Shown: positions 29,689 through 39,586 of the stretch, one piece after another
Layout: the number at the start of each line of letters is the position of its first letter
Numbering within the stretch: the stretch's first letter is position 1
Assembly: GCA_009780175.1 (NCBI GenBank)
Contig: WRAO01000015.1
Coordinates: 1-49,675, forward strand
Origin: Oscillospiraceae bacterium
Lineage (GTDB): Bacteria > Bacillota > Clostridia > Oscillospirales > Oscillospiraceae
Length of the DNA: 49,675 nt
Direction: 5' to 3'
Notes under the pieces: generated by a model
Seen by the model: the letters and a program-made list of their open reading frames with translations, nothing else
Database searches by the model: none
What the model was told of the DNA's origin: nothing
Made by a program: the position numbers and the translations under genes

Positions 29689-30471
29689 ATGGATACGAGA
29701 ATCAAAGTTTTGGTTGCAGACCCCAGCGATGACTACAGAAGCATGGTTGCCGGGCAGCTCTCTAGCGAAGTGGACCTGGAACTCGTCGGAAGCACAAGCG
29801 ACGGATTGGAGGCGCTCGGCCTCGCGCAAGAAAAGCGGCCCGATGTCATTATTCTAGATCATCTCCTCGCAAATCTGGACGGCATGGATGTCATGCGCCG
29901 GCTGGGCGAATCGGGCGTCAAGGCGTCTTGTATCATGGTGTCCAGTTTTCATCGGGACAGTATCGTCGCGGAGGCGGCGAGTTTGGGGGCCAGTTATTTT
30001 ATGCTCAAGCCCTTTAATCTCGGGACGCTCATGGAGAAGGTGCGCAGTGTTTCGGGGAAAATGGTGAGAGAATCCCACGCTGTGACACAGGCGATTGCGG
30101 TTCGGCAGGAGCAGAATCTCGAGACTGTCGTCACAGAAGTGATCCATGAAATCGGCGTGCCGGCGCACATCAAGGGCTACAAGTATTTGCGCGAGGCGAT
30201 TATGCTGACGGTTCGGGATATGGAAGTTATTAATGCGGTAACAAAAGTGTTGTATCCGGAGGTGGCGCGGAAGTTTAGTACTACGCCATCTCGCGTGGAA
30301 CGGGCGATCCGCCATGCGATTGAGGTGGCTTGGGACAGAGGCGACCTTGAGGTTTTGCAGAAATTCTTTGGGTATACAGTGTCCAATATCAAGGGAAAGC
30401 CGACGAATAGTGAGTTTATCGCGATGATCGCGGATCGGCTGAGCTTGCAGCGGAAGAACGCGTTGCACTAA
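29689..30471 (+). CDS. spo0A: Sporulation master regulator Spo0A
   Basis: A 260-residue response regulator that starts sporulation. The receiver has phospho-acceptor Asp57 and Lys107 (L-K-P-F), but the usual N-terminal Asp-Asp pair reads V-A-D-P-S-D-D, with Asp11 followed by Pro. The C-terminal DNA-binding domain is typical: [15 protein letters not shown]-x-Y-L-R-E-A-I and the recognition region [21 protein letters not shown] 29689 follows GGAGGAG; an earlier GTG at 29638 has no site. Three 0A-like boxes lie upstream. spoIVB, often its upstream neighbour, is not in the window. Confidence 0.95.
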   Translation: MDTRIKVLVADPSDDYRSMVAGQLSSEVDLELVGSTSDGLEALGLAQEKRPDVIILDHLLANLDGMDVMRRLGESGVKASCIMVSSFHRDSIVAEAASLGASYFMLKPFNLGTLMEKVRSVSGKMVRESHAVTQAIAVRQEQNLETVVTEVIHEIGVPAHIKGYKYLREAIMLTVRDMEVINAVTKVLYPEVARKFSTTPSRVERAIRHAIEVAWDRGDLEVLQKFFGYTVSNIKGKPTNSEFIAMIADRLSLQRKNALH

Positions 30472-30478
30472 TCGTATC

Positions 30479-30515
30479 AAAAAATGCCGTCCGGTGAAAA
30501 CCGGGCGGCATTTTT
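30479..30515 (+). terminator. Terminator after spo0A
   Basis: AAAAATGCCG-CCGG / CCGG-CGGCATTTTT, 14-bp stem with one mismatch and a six-base loop; A-run and T-run make it bidirectional, serving the convergent DUF4830 gene too. Confidence 0.85.
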
Positions 30516-30520
30516 GCAAT

Positions 30521-30997
30521 TTATGTCACTGGATTGGGGAACAAGCCGTGGATAAAGCCGTCTAAATGGATAGATTGAATCCCGCCGCCGATGATTTGGC
30601 CGTTGGCGACCAGCACATCCGCCACGACGCCTTCTACTTGGTCGGGGTGGTTGAGGATTTCGTAAGTATGCCGCATGGCGGGGCGGCCTCTGTGGGCCGT
30701 GAGGTCGAACCCGGCTTCGATTTGCAGGGCGTTGTAAGCCTCGTAGACTTGGCCCCACTCTCTGGGGATCAGGATTTCCCTGATATCAATGGGGTCCGGG
30801 CTTACTTGCCAGCCTAAGTATTCCAAGAAGGTCACGATATCTGCGGCGGTTTCGACTGGGATTTCGGCGGTGCCGGGGCCTTCGGGGGATTGATCCCGCC
30901 GTCCGGCTAAGAGGATGATGGCTGTGATGACGACGGTGATCGCCAGGACGACGGCTAGTGCTTTTTTGCGATTTAATTTTGCGGTAACGATAATCAT
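30521..30997 (-). CDS. Membrane-anchored DUF4830-like protein
   Basis: About 158 residues: a basic start, one membrane helix (A-L-A-V-V-L-A-I-T-V-V-I-T-A-I-I-L-L-A), then a small extracytoplasmic domain with R-E-W-G-Q-V-Y-E-A-Y-N-A-L-Q...G-F-D-L-T-A-H-R-G-R-P-A-M-R-H-T-Y and G-x-V-A-D-V-L-V-A-N-G-Q-I-I-G-G, which fits DUF4830 as I recall it. ATG 30997 suits the GAGGGGG site; an ATG six bases earlier is too close. It converges on spo0A. Function unknown. Confidence 0.72.
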   Translation of the reverse strand: MIIVTAKLNRKKALAVVLAITVVITAIILLAGRRDQSPEGPGTAEIPVETAADIVTFLEYLGWQVSPDPIDIREILIPREWGQVYEAYNALQIEAGFDLTAHRGRPAMRHTYEILNHPDQVEGVVADVLVANGQIIGGGIQSIHLDGFIHGLFPNPVT

Positions 30998-31127
30998 AAA
31001 CATTCCCCCTCGTGTACAACTCTATTCGGGGAGGGGGGCTCGTATGACGCGGGGGACGTTGATATTTTTGAGAAAAGTGGTAGAATGAGAGAAGAATAGT
31101 TCGGTTTTGGAAAGCGGGGATTGGATT

Positions 31128-31811
31128 ATGCGGCGGATTGTTGCGGTTTGCTTGATATTTCTTGCGGCGATGGTCCTTTTTGGGGGCTGTAATGGGACCG
31201 AAATGGGGCAAAATGGGGCGGAAATGGCACCCCGATCGGAGACACCTGTTATTGAGGTGCCGACGGAGCCGGAGTTGGTGCTTTTGCCTGATGATATCCA
31301 TAGTCTGACCTTTGCCCTAAATGGTGTTGTATATACTTTGCCGCTGACGCTTCCGGAGTTGGAGGCGGATGGGTGGGGGGCATATGATCTGAAATGGGAA
31401 GGATATGATGTAGTGTGGCGTCCGATTGATGTGGCGGGAGATATGGTGGATACCAGCGGCACCCACCGCAGTCTTCTGTTGCAATACAGAGAGCAGCAGG
31501 TGGTGGTGTTTTTGCGCAACCGTACGGAAGAGCCGCTGCTTTTGCGCGAGGCCGTTATTGGATCAATAAACTCCAGTGAAAACTGGGCACAGCCAGCCGA
31601 ACTTATTTTTCCCGGGAATATTATGATAGGTTCCCACTATGAGGATGTGATTTTAGCACATGGAGAACCCGATATGAGGTTGGAATCGGACCTCTCGGAC
31701 CTCAATGTAGAACTTTTGGTATATTCTATCCCGCGCGGTGACAGTTCCGTATCGTTTATCATTGACAGTGATACACGTTTAGTTGCGAGCATATCTATGC
31801 AGGTGCTCTAG
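31128..31811 (+). CDS. Predicted lipoprotein of unknown function
   Basis: A 227-residue lipoprotein with lipobox F-G-G-C (about 18-21) and a Gly/Met/Pro-rich linker. Two similar-looking beta-rich regions follow, one opening L-T-F-A-L-N-G-V-V-Y-T-L-P-L-T-L-P-E-L and another with I-M-I-G-S-H-Y-E-D-V-I-L-A-H-G-E-P-D, the latter resembling SmpA/BamE-type modules. Clostridial genomes hold many such unnamed lipoproteins. ATG 31128 is preferred over a TTG seven codons earlier because it gives a clean signal peptide. Confidence 0.7.
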   Translation: MRRIVAVCLIFLAAMVLFGGCNGTEMGQNGAEMAPRSETPVIEVPTEPELVLLPDDIHSLTFALNGVVYTLPLTLPELEADGWGAYDLKWEGYDVVWRPIDVAGDMVDTSGTHRSLLLQYREQQVVVFLRNRTEEPLLLREAVIGSINSSENWAQPAELIFPGNIMIGSHYEDVILAHGEPDMRLESDLSDLNVELLVYSIPRGDSSVSFIIDSDTRLVASISMQVL

Positions 31812-31876
31812 GCGTGACGCTGACTACAAATTTGGTTTCGTAGGTAATGTAATCAGAACAATCAGGAGGTACTACT

Positions 31877-32992
31877 ATGGCGCGGGTGACTTTGAGTGGG
31901 GTGCAGAAGGTGTATGACGGGGGTGTTATCGCCGTTGCGGATTTTAATTTGGATATTGCGGACAAGTCGTTCGTGGTGTTTGTCGGGCCTTCGGGGTGTG
32001 GGAAGAGTACGACGCTGCGGATGATTGCGGGGCTTGAGAGTATCACTGCGGGTGAGCTCAAGATTGATGGGCGGATGGTCAATGATGTGCCGCCGAAGGA
32101 TAGAGACATCGCGATGGTGTTTCAGAACTATGCGCTGTATCCGCATATGACGGTGTTTGAGAATATGGCCTTTGGGCTGACGATACGCAAGCTGCCCAAG
32201 GCGGAGATTCGGCGGCGGGTGGAAGAGGCGGCTTCGATGCTCGAGATTACACATCTGCTGGAACGTCTGCCGCGGGCTTTGTCTGGGGGGGAACGGCAGC
32301 GGACGGCTTTGGGCCGGGCATTGGTGCGGGATCCGAAGGTGTTTTTGCTGGATGAGCCGTTGTCTAACCTGGACGCGCGGCTGCGGACGACGATGCGGAA
32401 GGAGCTTAAGGAACTGCACGACAGGCTCAAGACGACCTTTATCTACGTAACCCACGATCAGACCGAGGCGATGACGATGGGGGACATGATCGTGGTGATG
32501 AAGGACGGATACATCCAGCAGGCGGCTTCGCCGCAGGATTTGTATCATCGTCCGGCGAATATGTTTGCGGCGACTTTTATTGGGGCGCCGTCGATGAATC
32601 TGTTTGCGGGGACGCTGCGTTTGGAGGGTGAGCAGATGTTTGCGGACTTTGGGCGGTTTGCTTTGCCGCTGCCGGCGCGGCTTCGGGAGCATAGGCGGGT
32701 GCGGGAGTATGTGGGGCGGTCGGTTGTGTTTGGGGTTCGGCCGACAGATTTGGACGATGCGCCGGAGCGTTTGGAAAAGCATCCGGAATGGGTTGTGACG
32801 CTGCCGGTGGAACAAAAAGAACTACTTGGGGCGGAGATGAACGTATACTTGAAGGAAGGCGACTTTAAGTTGACGGCTGTGCTTGAAAATCAGGCGAAGG
32901 CGGAGAGTGGGAAGCCGCTGAGCCTTTGCCTTGATTTGGAGAAGCTGCATATTTTCGATGCGGAGACGGAGCAGTCGATTTTGGTGGTTTGA
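31877..32992 (+). CDS. ABC transporter ATPase, UgpC/MsmK type
   Basis: A 371-residue ATPase of the carbohydrate-uptake (CUT1) class: Walker A G-P-S-G-C-G-K-S-T, Q-loop F-Q-N-Y-A-L-Y-P-H-M-T-V, signature L-S-G-G-E-R-Q-R, Walker B V-F-L-L-D-E-P-L-S-N-L-D and switch His in V-T-H-D-Q-T-E-A. A C-terminal TOBE/OB regulatory region (about 240-371) marks the MalK/UgpC/MsmK group, where one ATPase can serve several permeases. No permease or binding protein is adjacent, which fits a shared ATPase. CAGGAGGTACTACT precedes the ATG. Confidence 0.92.
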   Translation: MARVTLSGVQKVYDGGVIAVADFNLDIADKSFVVFVGPSGCGKSTTLRMIAGLESITAGELKIDGRMVNDVPPKDRDIAMVFQNYALYPHMTVFENMAFGLTIRKLPKAEIRRRVEEAASMLEITHLLERLPRALSGGERQRTALGRALVRDPKVFLLDEPLSNLDARLRTTMRKELKELHDRLKTTFIYVTHDQTEAMTMGDMIVVMKDGYIQQAASPQDLYHRPANMFAATFIGAPSMNLFAGTLRLEGEQMFADFGRFALPLPARLREHRRVREYVGRSVVFGVRPTDLDDAPERLEKHPEWVVTLPVEQKELLGAEMNVYLKEGDFKLTAVLENQAKAESGKPLSLCLDLEKLHIFDAETEQSILVV

Positions 32993-33290
32993 TGGTGGGC
33001 TTTTGGATAAACGCTGTACACAGCGGTGCGATTGCGGGTCAAGCCCGCAATGACGGGGGAGTAGGCGAAGCCTGACGGGGGATTTGGTGGATATGGGCGG
33101 ATATTCGGGAAGGGCAATCCCTTGTGCCCTAGGCTCCTTTTCCAATGGAGCCACCCACAGGCATTCCTTCCGCCACTCCAATCGGTCTGCGGCTTTGCCT
33201 TGCCCTCTTGGGGCGTCAGTTATGTCAGCGTAGCTGACTGAGGATTCACCGAGGGCCTTGAGGTGGGCGATTCTCGGGTAAAGTGCATAA
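32993..33290. repeat. Composite of repeat modules (R1, R2 and a small palindrome)
   Basis: No gene seen. In order: ATTGCGGG-TCAAG-CCCGCAAT hairpin (33031-33051); an R1 module (33063-33120, AGGCGAAGCCTGACGG, GATTTGGTGGATATGGGCGG, GGGCAATCC); the R1 end hairpin GGCTCCTTTTCCAATGGAGCC (33132-33152); R2 (33160-33222, matching 21220-21287); and TCAGCGTAGCTGACTGAGGATT (about 33225-33246). Such a mosaic suggests repeated nested insertion or recombination. Confidence 0.65.
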
Positions 33291-33414
33291 AGGTCAGATG
33301 TCGAAACATGTCCAGATCGTCGAGAAAATCGGCAAAAGATACAGGAACATTCCGGGCTTTTCGTCGGGAAAGACAAGGAAAGAAAAAAGTTTACAAAAAA
33401 ATATCGAAAATTTA

Positions 33415-33443
33415 TTGAAATCTCCCGCGGAATCGGTTATTAT
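33415..33443 (+). promoter_or_regulatory. Promoter of the CdaR-like/ftsEX cluster
   Basis: TTGAAA (33415-33420), 17 bases, TATTAT (33438-33443), 60 bases before the start. A perfect TGTCGAA word (33299-33305) lies further upstream, but one 7-mer is weak evidence for Spo0A. Confidence 0.6.
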
Positions 33444-33502
33444 GTTAATGGTGAAAATCACGAAGGTTTTTGCCGATGAAAATTTGCGAGGGGGACAGAT
33501 TC

Positions 33503-34582
33503 ATGTCCAGCAGGATTTTTCAAAGTGTTATCGTCCAGATGAAAGAAGCGACGGATCGCGTGATTGGGGTCGTGGATTCGAGTAGTACGGTGGTTGCCAG
33601 CGGTGAATTGGCTCAGATTGGTACCAAACTGGAAGATGTGGTTTTCAACGAAGGGAAGGACGTCACGGTTGCCGCCGGGCGGACTTATAAGGCCCTTGGC
33701 GGGTTTGCGGAGAGTGAGTATACGGTATTTGTGGACGGTGCGGACGCTCTGGCGCGCACGGTCTGCCTTCTCGCGTCTGTGACTTTGCATGAGGCGAAGG
33801 TCTATTATGAGGAGAAACACGACAGGGCGGCCTTCATCAAGAGCATTATCTCGGACAATATCTTGCCGGGAGATATCTATGCCAGGGCGAAGGAGCTCAG
33901 CTTTTCCACAGATGTGGCGAGAGCTGTGTTTTTGATCCGGCAGGTGGATAAGAATGACCTCGCGGTTACAGAAGTATTGCAGAACCTGTTCCCGGACCGG
34001 GAACGGGAATTTGTTGTATCTGTGAGCGAGACGGATCTGGTGCTCATCAAGGAGATGGACCCGACTACGGAGAGCGAGGAACTCCTCGCCATCGCGGAGC
34101 GTGTGGAGGCTTTGATCTCTGCGGAGTTCGCGATTAAGACGGTGATCGGTGTGGGGACCATGGCGCGGCATCTGCGCGAACTGGCGGATCGGTATAAAGA
34201 AGCGCAGGTCGCGATTGAGGTGGGTAAGGTCTTTGATACGGAGAAGACGATTATCCACTATGAACATCTCGGCATCGGGCGGCTGATTTATCAGTTGCCG
34301 ATTACGCTGTGTGAGATGTTTTTGTCTGAGATTTTCAAGAAGAACCCGATCGACTCGCTCGATGAGGAGACGCTGTATACGATCAATCGCTTTTTTGAGA
34401 ACAGCCTCAACGTTTCGGAGACGAGCCGGAAGCTGTTTGTACATAGAAATACTTTGGTGTATCGACTGGAGAAGATCAAGAAGCTTACAGGGCTTGATCT
34501 CCGGGAGTTTGACCATGCCATTGTCTTTAAAGTGGCGCTGATGGTCAAGAAGTATCTCAATGTGCAGGCGGCGAAACAGTAG
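33503..34582 (+). CDS. CdaR/PucR-type transcriptional regulator
   Basis: A 359-residue protein. The N-terminal ~130 residues (R-I-F-Q-S-V-I-V-Q-M...G-V-V-D-S-S-S-T-V-V-A-S-G) resemble the sugar-diacid recognition domain. A central GGDEF-like region follows. The C-terminal PucR-type helix-turn-helix (about 295-355) reads L-Y-T-I-N-R-F-F-E-N-S-L-N-V-S-E-T-S-R-K-L-F-V-H-R-N-T-L-V-Y-R-L-E-K-I. ATG 33503 follows GAGGGGG. It lies 23 bases ahead of ftsE, so it is likely co-transcribed with the ftsEX cluster; a carbohydrate-acid ligand is only inferred from the family. Confidence 0.85.
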   Translation: MSSRIFQSVIVQMKEATDRVIGVVDSSSTVVASGELAQIGTKLEDVVFNEGKDVTVAAGRTYKALGGFAESEYTVFVDGADALARTVCLLASVTLHEAKVYYEEKHDRAAFIKSIISDNILPGDIYARAKELSFSTDVARAVFLIRQVDKNDLAVTEVLQNLFPDREREFVVSVSETDLVLIKEMDPTTESEELLAIAERVEALISAEFAIKTVIGVGTMARHLRELADRYKEAQVAIEVGKVFDTEKTIIHYEHLGIGRLIYQLPITLCEMFLSEIFKKNPIDSLDEETLYTINRFFENSLNVSETSRKLFVHRNTLVYRLEKIKKLTGLDLREFDHAIVFKVALMVKKYLNVQAAKQ

Positions 34583-34605
34583 CCAGGGAAAGGGACAGTG
34601 CCCAC

Positions 34606-35316
<711 letters not shown>

Positions 35317-36229
35317 TTTACTATACTATATCAAAGAGGGCGTTTCCAGCATTTTTCGATACGGGTTTATGAGCTTCGCCTCTGTGGTGATTATCGTTGC
35401 CTGTCTGTTGATTATGGGAAGCTTTCTTCTGGTTGCGCTCAACGTGAATGATTTGATCGAAGAGGCGGAGAGCCGCAATCATGTGGTGGCCTTTATCGAC
35501 TATAGTCTGTCGGAAGAGGACGCGCGGGGGTTAGAAGGGCGGATACTTGCCACGCAAAATGTGGAGGGGGCGACCTTTGTCAGCCGCCGACAGATTTATG
35601 AGGAGTGGCTGGAACGGCACGGAGAAGAATATGTTGCCGGTATCGACGAAGAGGTGTTCCGGCACCGATTTATTATAGACCTCGAAGACATTGCCTATAT
35701 GCGGGAAACCTTGCCGCATCTGCGGCACATTCCCGGCGTGGCTCTGGTGGATGCACCCATCGAGATGGCGGAGTGGTTTGTGCTTTTGCGGAATGTGGCT
35801 GCGGGTGTGTTTGTCTCCATTGTGGGCGTGCTTTTGGTGATTTCAATATTCATCATCTCCAATACGATCAAGCTTGCCACGTTTGACAGGCGGGAAGAAA
35901 TCGCGATTATGAGAATGGTGGGCGCGACGAATTGGTTTATTCGATGGCCGTTTATCTTCCAGGGCTTTATTCTGGGGTTGACGGGCGCGGCGCTTGCGTT
36001 TGGAATCCAATGGGGTATCTATGGCATATTGGCCGATCTAATTATGCGCGTTTCGGGCGGACACTTGATTCAGGTGGTTAGTTTCGCCTCGATTGCGGAT
36101 ATGATGATTATGCTTTTCCTGGGTACTGGCTTTGTCGTCGGGACCATCGGCAGTGTGATTGCGATTCGGAATTATCTTAAGGTATAAACTCACGGTATTA
36201 GGCGGTTCTTGTGGTAAATGGAGGTTCTC

Positions 36230-37537
36230 ATGCGAAGACAAAAAAGGTCCGTTACGATTATTGCGTTTTTGTTGGCTGTTGTTATGGTGCTGACCTTGTT
36301 TACAGGTATTTTTGCCAGCTTGGTTCAGGGACGGAGTATTGCGGATATTGATCGGGAGATTCACGATACGCGGAGCCAACTCAGCGATCTGCGCGATCAG
36401 GCCGGGTATTTGCGGGGAGAGATGGCGGAGATCGGTGGTGTGCTCGAACTGCTCAGAGAGCAAGAGGGCGGCTACTTAGAGGAACTTGCGGTGCTACAGG
36501 AGCATTTGCTTTTGTTGCAGGAGCAGATTGAACTGACAGAGTGGCAGATCGAGCTTTATCTGCGGATGATTGCCGATATGCAACTCCGTGTGGACGAGGC
36601 GATCGCCAGAGAAGAGGAACAGCTTGCGCTGTTCCGGCAACGGGTTCGGGCCATGGAAGAGCGCGGGCCGATGAGCCGCATTCAAATATTCCTACAAGCG
36701 CGGAGTTTTAGCGATCTCGTCGCGCGGATTCATGACGCGGAAGAGATTATGGCGTTTGACCAGCGGGTTGGAGAGCAGCTTGAGCGGTATCGTGCGGCGG
36801 TGCAGGAGTATAAGGAAGAACTGCTGGCGGATCAGGATGAGCTTGAGATTTTGATTGCGCAGCTTGAGATTGACCGGGCGGAGCTAGAGCGTGAGCGGAC
36901 GGAAGTGGAAGAGCGCATTGCGGCGGTTGAGCTTTTGATTGAAGAGCAGATGATCGCGTATGAAGAGCTTGCGGCTGAAATGACGCGGATGGAGAACGAG
37001 ATTTTGAACCGCGCGCAAAGTCTTGCGGCACTGGACGAGGCCCGACTGGAAGCCATTCGGGAACTCGAACGGCAGGCGCGGGCCGGGAATCACCCGGGAA
37101 TGGGCGGTACACCGGCGCGGCAGGGCACGGGGAGTTTTGTCTGGCCTTCAGACTTTACACGGAATGTGACCTCGCCTTTTGGAAACCGAGCCAGACCGAT
37201 GGGCTCGGGCTATGAGTTCCACACGGGGATCGACATCGCGGCGGGGGGCATTAATAACACGAATGTATTGGCGGCGGCCAGCGGCTATGTGACCTTCTCC
37301 GGCTGGAGCGCGGGCTTTGGGAACTTTATCATGATCCGGCACGGGAATCTAGGCGGAGACGTCTACTACACGGCCTATGCGCATATGAACACGAATTTGG
37401 TGGCGCGGGGGCAGAACGTGGTGCAGGGGCAGGTGATCGGTCTGGTGGGGTCTACGGGCTGGTCTACGGGGCCGCATATTCACTTTGAGATTATCCGCAA
37501 CGGTACGCGTGTTGACCCGATGCTTTACTTTCAGTAA
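36230..37537 (+). CDS. M23 peptidase with coiled coil (EnvC-like)
   Basis: About 435 residues: signal or anchor helix (about 8-30), a long coiled coil (about 40-270) of heptad-like Glu/Leu/Arg repeats, a Gly-rich linker, and a C-terminal LytM/M23 domain. Zinc ligands are present (H-T-G-I-D and H-I-H-F-E), so the endopeptidase should be active, unlike degenerate EnvC. The architecture and position after ftsEX argue that FtsEX regulates it through the coiled coil. ATG 36230 is chosen because GGAGG (36220-36224) precedes it. Confidence 0.9.
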   Translation: MRRQKRSVTIIAFLLAVVMVLTLFTGIFASLVQGRSIADIDREIHDTRSQLSDLRDQAGYLRGEMAEIGGVLELLREQEGGYLEELAVLQEHLLLLQEQIELTEWQIELYLRMIADMQLRVDEAIAREEEQLALFRQRVRAMEERGPMSRIQIFLQARSFSDLVARIHDAEEIMAFDQRVGEQLERYRAAVQEYKEELLADQDELEILIAQLEIDRAELERERTEVEERIAAVELLIEEQMIAYEELAAEMTRMENEILNRAQSLAALDEARLEAIRELERQARAGNHPGMGGTPARQGTGSFVWPSDFTRNVTSPFGNRARPMGSGYEFHTGIDIAAGGINNTNVLAAASGYVTFSGWSAGFGNFIMIRHGNLGGDVYYTAYAHMNTNLVARGQNVVQGQVIGLVGSTGWSTGPHIHFEIIRNGTRVDPMLYFQ

Positions 37538-37625
37538 CTGACAAGAGAACAACCGACTCCCTCAGCGGGGAATCCCGCTGGGGGAAGTTTCATATAGGGT
37601 GTGTTTTCAAACTAGGAGGCGGACT

Positions 37626-38816
37626 ATGAACGACATCAATGCGTGGAGCGTCCAAAAAGACAACCGGAACCGACGGTATACGGCGCAGACAGTGGCTACG
37701 GTGGCATTGCTTACGGCGATTGCGACCTTGCTTTTGGCGTTTTTGGGGTTTCGGCATCTGTATGGGATGCACAGCGAGACGTGGCAGGAAGCGTCGCGGA
37801 TTCACGAGGCGCGGCGGATTATCAGCACGTATTATGTCGGGACGGTGGACGAGGCATTGCTTACGGAGGCGGCGATTGCGGCTTCGGTGGCGGCCTTGGG
37901 AGACAACTGGTCGCGGTATCTGACGGCGGAGCAGTATGCGGCGCATTTGCAGGCGGTGGGCAATCGGCAGCAGGGGATTGGCATCAGCTTTGAGCGGGAT
38001 GAGGAGACGAATGAAATTGTTGTTATGTCAACCACGCCGGGAAGTCCGGCGGAGGAGGCGGGGCTGGTTTACGGGGATGTTATCCTGACTGTGGCGGGAT
38101 GGGATTCGGCGAAGTTGTCGAATGACGAAGTGCGGCAGATCATTGGAGAGCACTATGGGGGCGCGGTTTCTATGGACGTGCGGGATGCAGCTGGGGAGAC
38201 GCGGGCGATTTATGTTGAGGTGCGGGCGTTTTTTGTCAATCCTGTGACGTTTGAGATGTTGGAGGGTGAGATTGGGTATATTCGCATCGCTAATTTCGAT
38301 GTGGGCAGTGCGGATGAGGTGATTTTGGCTATTGAGGCGTTGCTTGAAGACGGAGCGGAAAGCCTCGTATTTGACGTGCGCGGAAATCCGGGCGGACGGG
38401 TGACGGAGCTGCTTTGGGTATTGGATCATCTGCTCCCGGAGGGCGAGATTTTTGTCTTTGAGGACTATGCGGGGAATGAGTCGGTGCGGTATGCGGGGCC
38501 GGGATATTTGGAGATACCGATGGTGGTGTTGGTCAATGGATGGTCTGCGAGCGCGGCGGAGTTTTTTGCGGCGATTTTGCAGGAGAGAGAGTGGGCCACG
38601 ATCGTCGGGACCGGGACGAGTGGGAAGAGCCGGAGTCAGGTGATTATTCCGCTGATGGGCGGGGACGCGATTGTGCTGTCTACGAGCCGGTATTTGACGC
38701 CGGGGCGCGTGGATTTGTATGAGCGCGGCGGGATTCGGCCGGATGTTTGGGTGGAGAATGTTGGGGATGGAGTGGATAGGCAGTTGGGGCGGGCGAGGGA
38801 GATTTTGGGGGGATAG
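37626..38816 (+). CDS. S41 carboxy-terminal processing protease (CtpA/CtpB type)
   Basis: About 396 residues: one membrane helix near residue 20-45, a PDZ domain (about 105-190, I-G-I-S-F...V-M-S-T-T-P-G-S-P-A-E-E-A-G-L-V-Y-G-D-V-I-L), and the S41 protease core with catalytic Ser in W-S-A-S-A-A-E-F-F-A and Lys in G-T-S-G-K-S-R-S-Q. In spore formers, CtpB cleaves SpoIVFA to activate sigma-K. In other bacteria, relatives process or degrade wall hydrolases, which suits its position after ftsEX-M23. TAGGAGGCGGACT precedes ATG 37626. Confidence 0.9.
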   Translation: MNDINAWSVQKDNRNRRYTAQTVATVALLTAIATLLLAFLGFRHLYGMHSETWQEASRIHEARRIISTYYVGTVDEALLTEAAIAASVAALGDNWSRYLTAEQYAAHLQAVGNRQQGIGISFERDEETNEIVVMSTTPGSPAEEAGLVYGDVILTVAGWDSAKLSNDEVRQIIGEHYGGAVSMDVRDAAGETRAIYVEVRAFFVNPVTFEMLEGEIGYIRIANFDVGSADEVILAIEALLEDGAESLVFDVRGNPGGRVTELLWVLDHLLPEGEIFVFEDYAGNESVRYAGPGYLEIPMVVLVNGWSASAAEFFAAILQEREWATIVGTGTSGKSRSQVIIPLMGGDAIVLSTSRYLTPGRVDLYERGGIRPDVWVENVGDGVDRQLGRAREILGG

Positions 38817-38844
38817 GGGTTTGGGAGTGGAGAAGAGATATGAA

Positions 38845-39549
38845 ATGAAGAGAGAATTGAGAATGAGAGGCATACGTTTTGCGGTGATGCACTCTTTGTA
38901 TTTGGTGCCGCTGTTTTCTCTCATGCTATATGCGCTGTTTGGCCCTGCGCCAACTGATTTAGAGGAAACTATTATATTCAGCGCAGGAGCAGCACTCTTG
39001 TTGGGCCTACTAGTGTTCCAGTGGATTCGTGTAGCCCAAGGGGGGCCGATGAGAGGAATTGTGAAATTCTGCAATCAATCGGCCAGTCCTGAGTGGATGA
39101 TGGCTCGCATGGAAAAATTATGGAGCGAGGGTTTTGCGGCAGGACGCGATTTTCGAGCTGATGAAGAATATCTCATGTGGATATCTGATCTGCATTCCGG
39201 CGTGTTTCGGCCAAGAGATGTACTTTGGGCGAAGGGCCAGGGTTTCTGGAAACGCCAAGGTTTCTGGAAGCGCCATCGGTTCTACATGCCTAAGTTCCTA
39301 GATGTATACACCACTGACGGCAAGATGGAGCGTTTTGCGACCCCAGGACAAACTGGGCATGAAATTATGGGCCATCTGAGGAGAAATTTTCCTGACATTG
39401 TGGTGGGGTACGATGCGACTATGAAAAAATATTTGGACAAACAAACCATTTGGGGTATCCTTTGGAAGCGAAGAGATGCAGATGTGGAGGATGTGGATCA
39501 GGCAAAGGCATATATTCGCCAGCGCAGGGAAGCGCGTGGGGTGGAGTGA
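38845..39549 (+). CDS. Membrane protein of unknown function (DUF6709-like)
   Basis: About 234 residues. Two N-terminal helices (about 14-32 and 44-62) are followed by a charged soluble domain with L-W-S-E-G-F-A-A-G-R-D-F-R-A-D-E-E-Y-L...F-R-P-R-D-V-L-W-A and an I-V-V-G-Y stretch. A 15-18-bp in-frame tandem duplication (39241-39276) repeats Q-G-F-W-K-R then G-F-W-K-R-H. ATG 38845 follows GGAGAAGAGA; neighbouring in-frame starts (38827 GTG, 38863 ATG) cannot be excluded. Family assignment is a weak memory match. Confidence 0.6.
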   Translation: MKRELRMRGIRFAVMHSLYLVPLFSLMLYALFGPAPTDLEETIIFSAGAALLLGLLVFQWIRVAQGGPMRGIVKFCNQSASPEWMMARMEKLWSEGFAAGRDFRADEEYLMWISDLHSGVFRPRDVLWAKGQGFWKRQGFWKRHRFYMPKFLDVYTTDGKMERFATPGQTGHEIMGHLRRNFPDIVVGYDATMKKYLDKQTIWGILWKRRDADVEDVDQAKAYIRQRREARGVE

Positions 39550-39586
39550 GGGTAATTGTGATTTTGAGTGAAGGCGGTATGGGCGA

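Noticed and set aside
33299-33305. Spo0A box upstream of the ftsEX cluster
   Set aside because: A single 7-mer match is expected several times by chance in 50 kb; no second box in phase.
33283-33585. Small gene ahead of the CdaR-like regulator
   Set aside because: Overlaps the promoter and the regulator start; no ribosome site or family.
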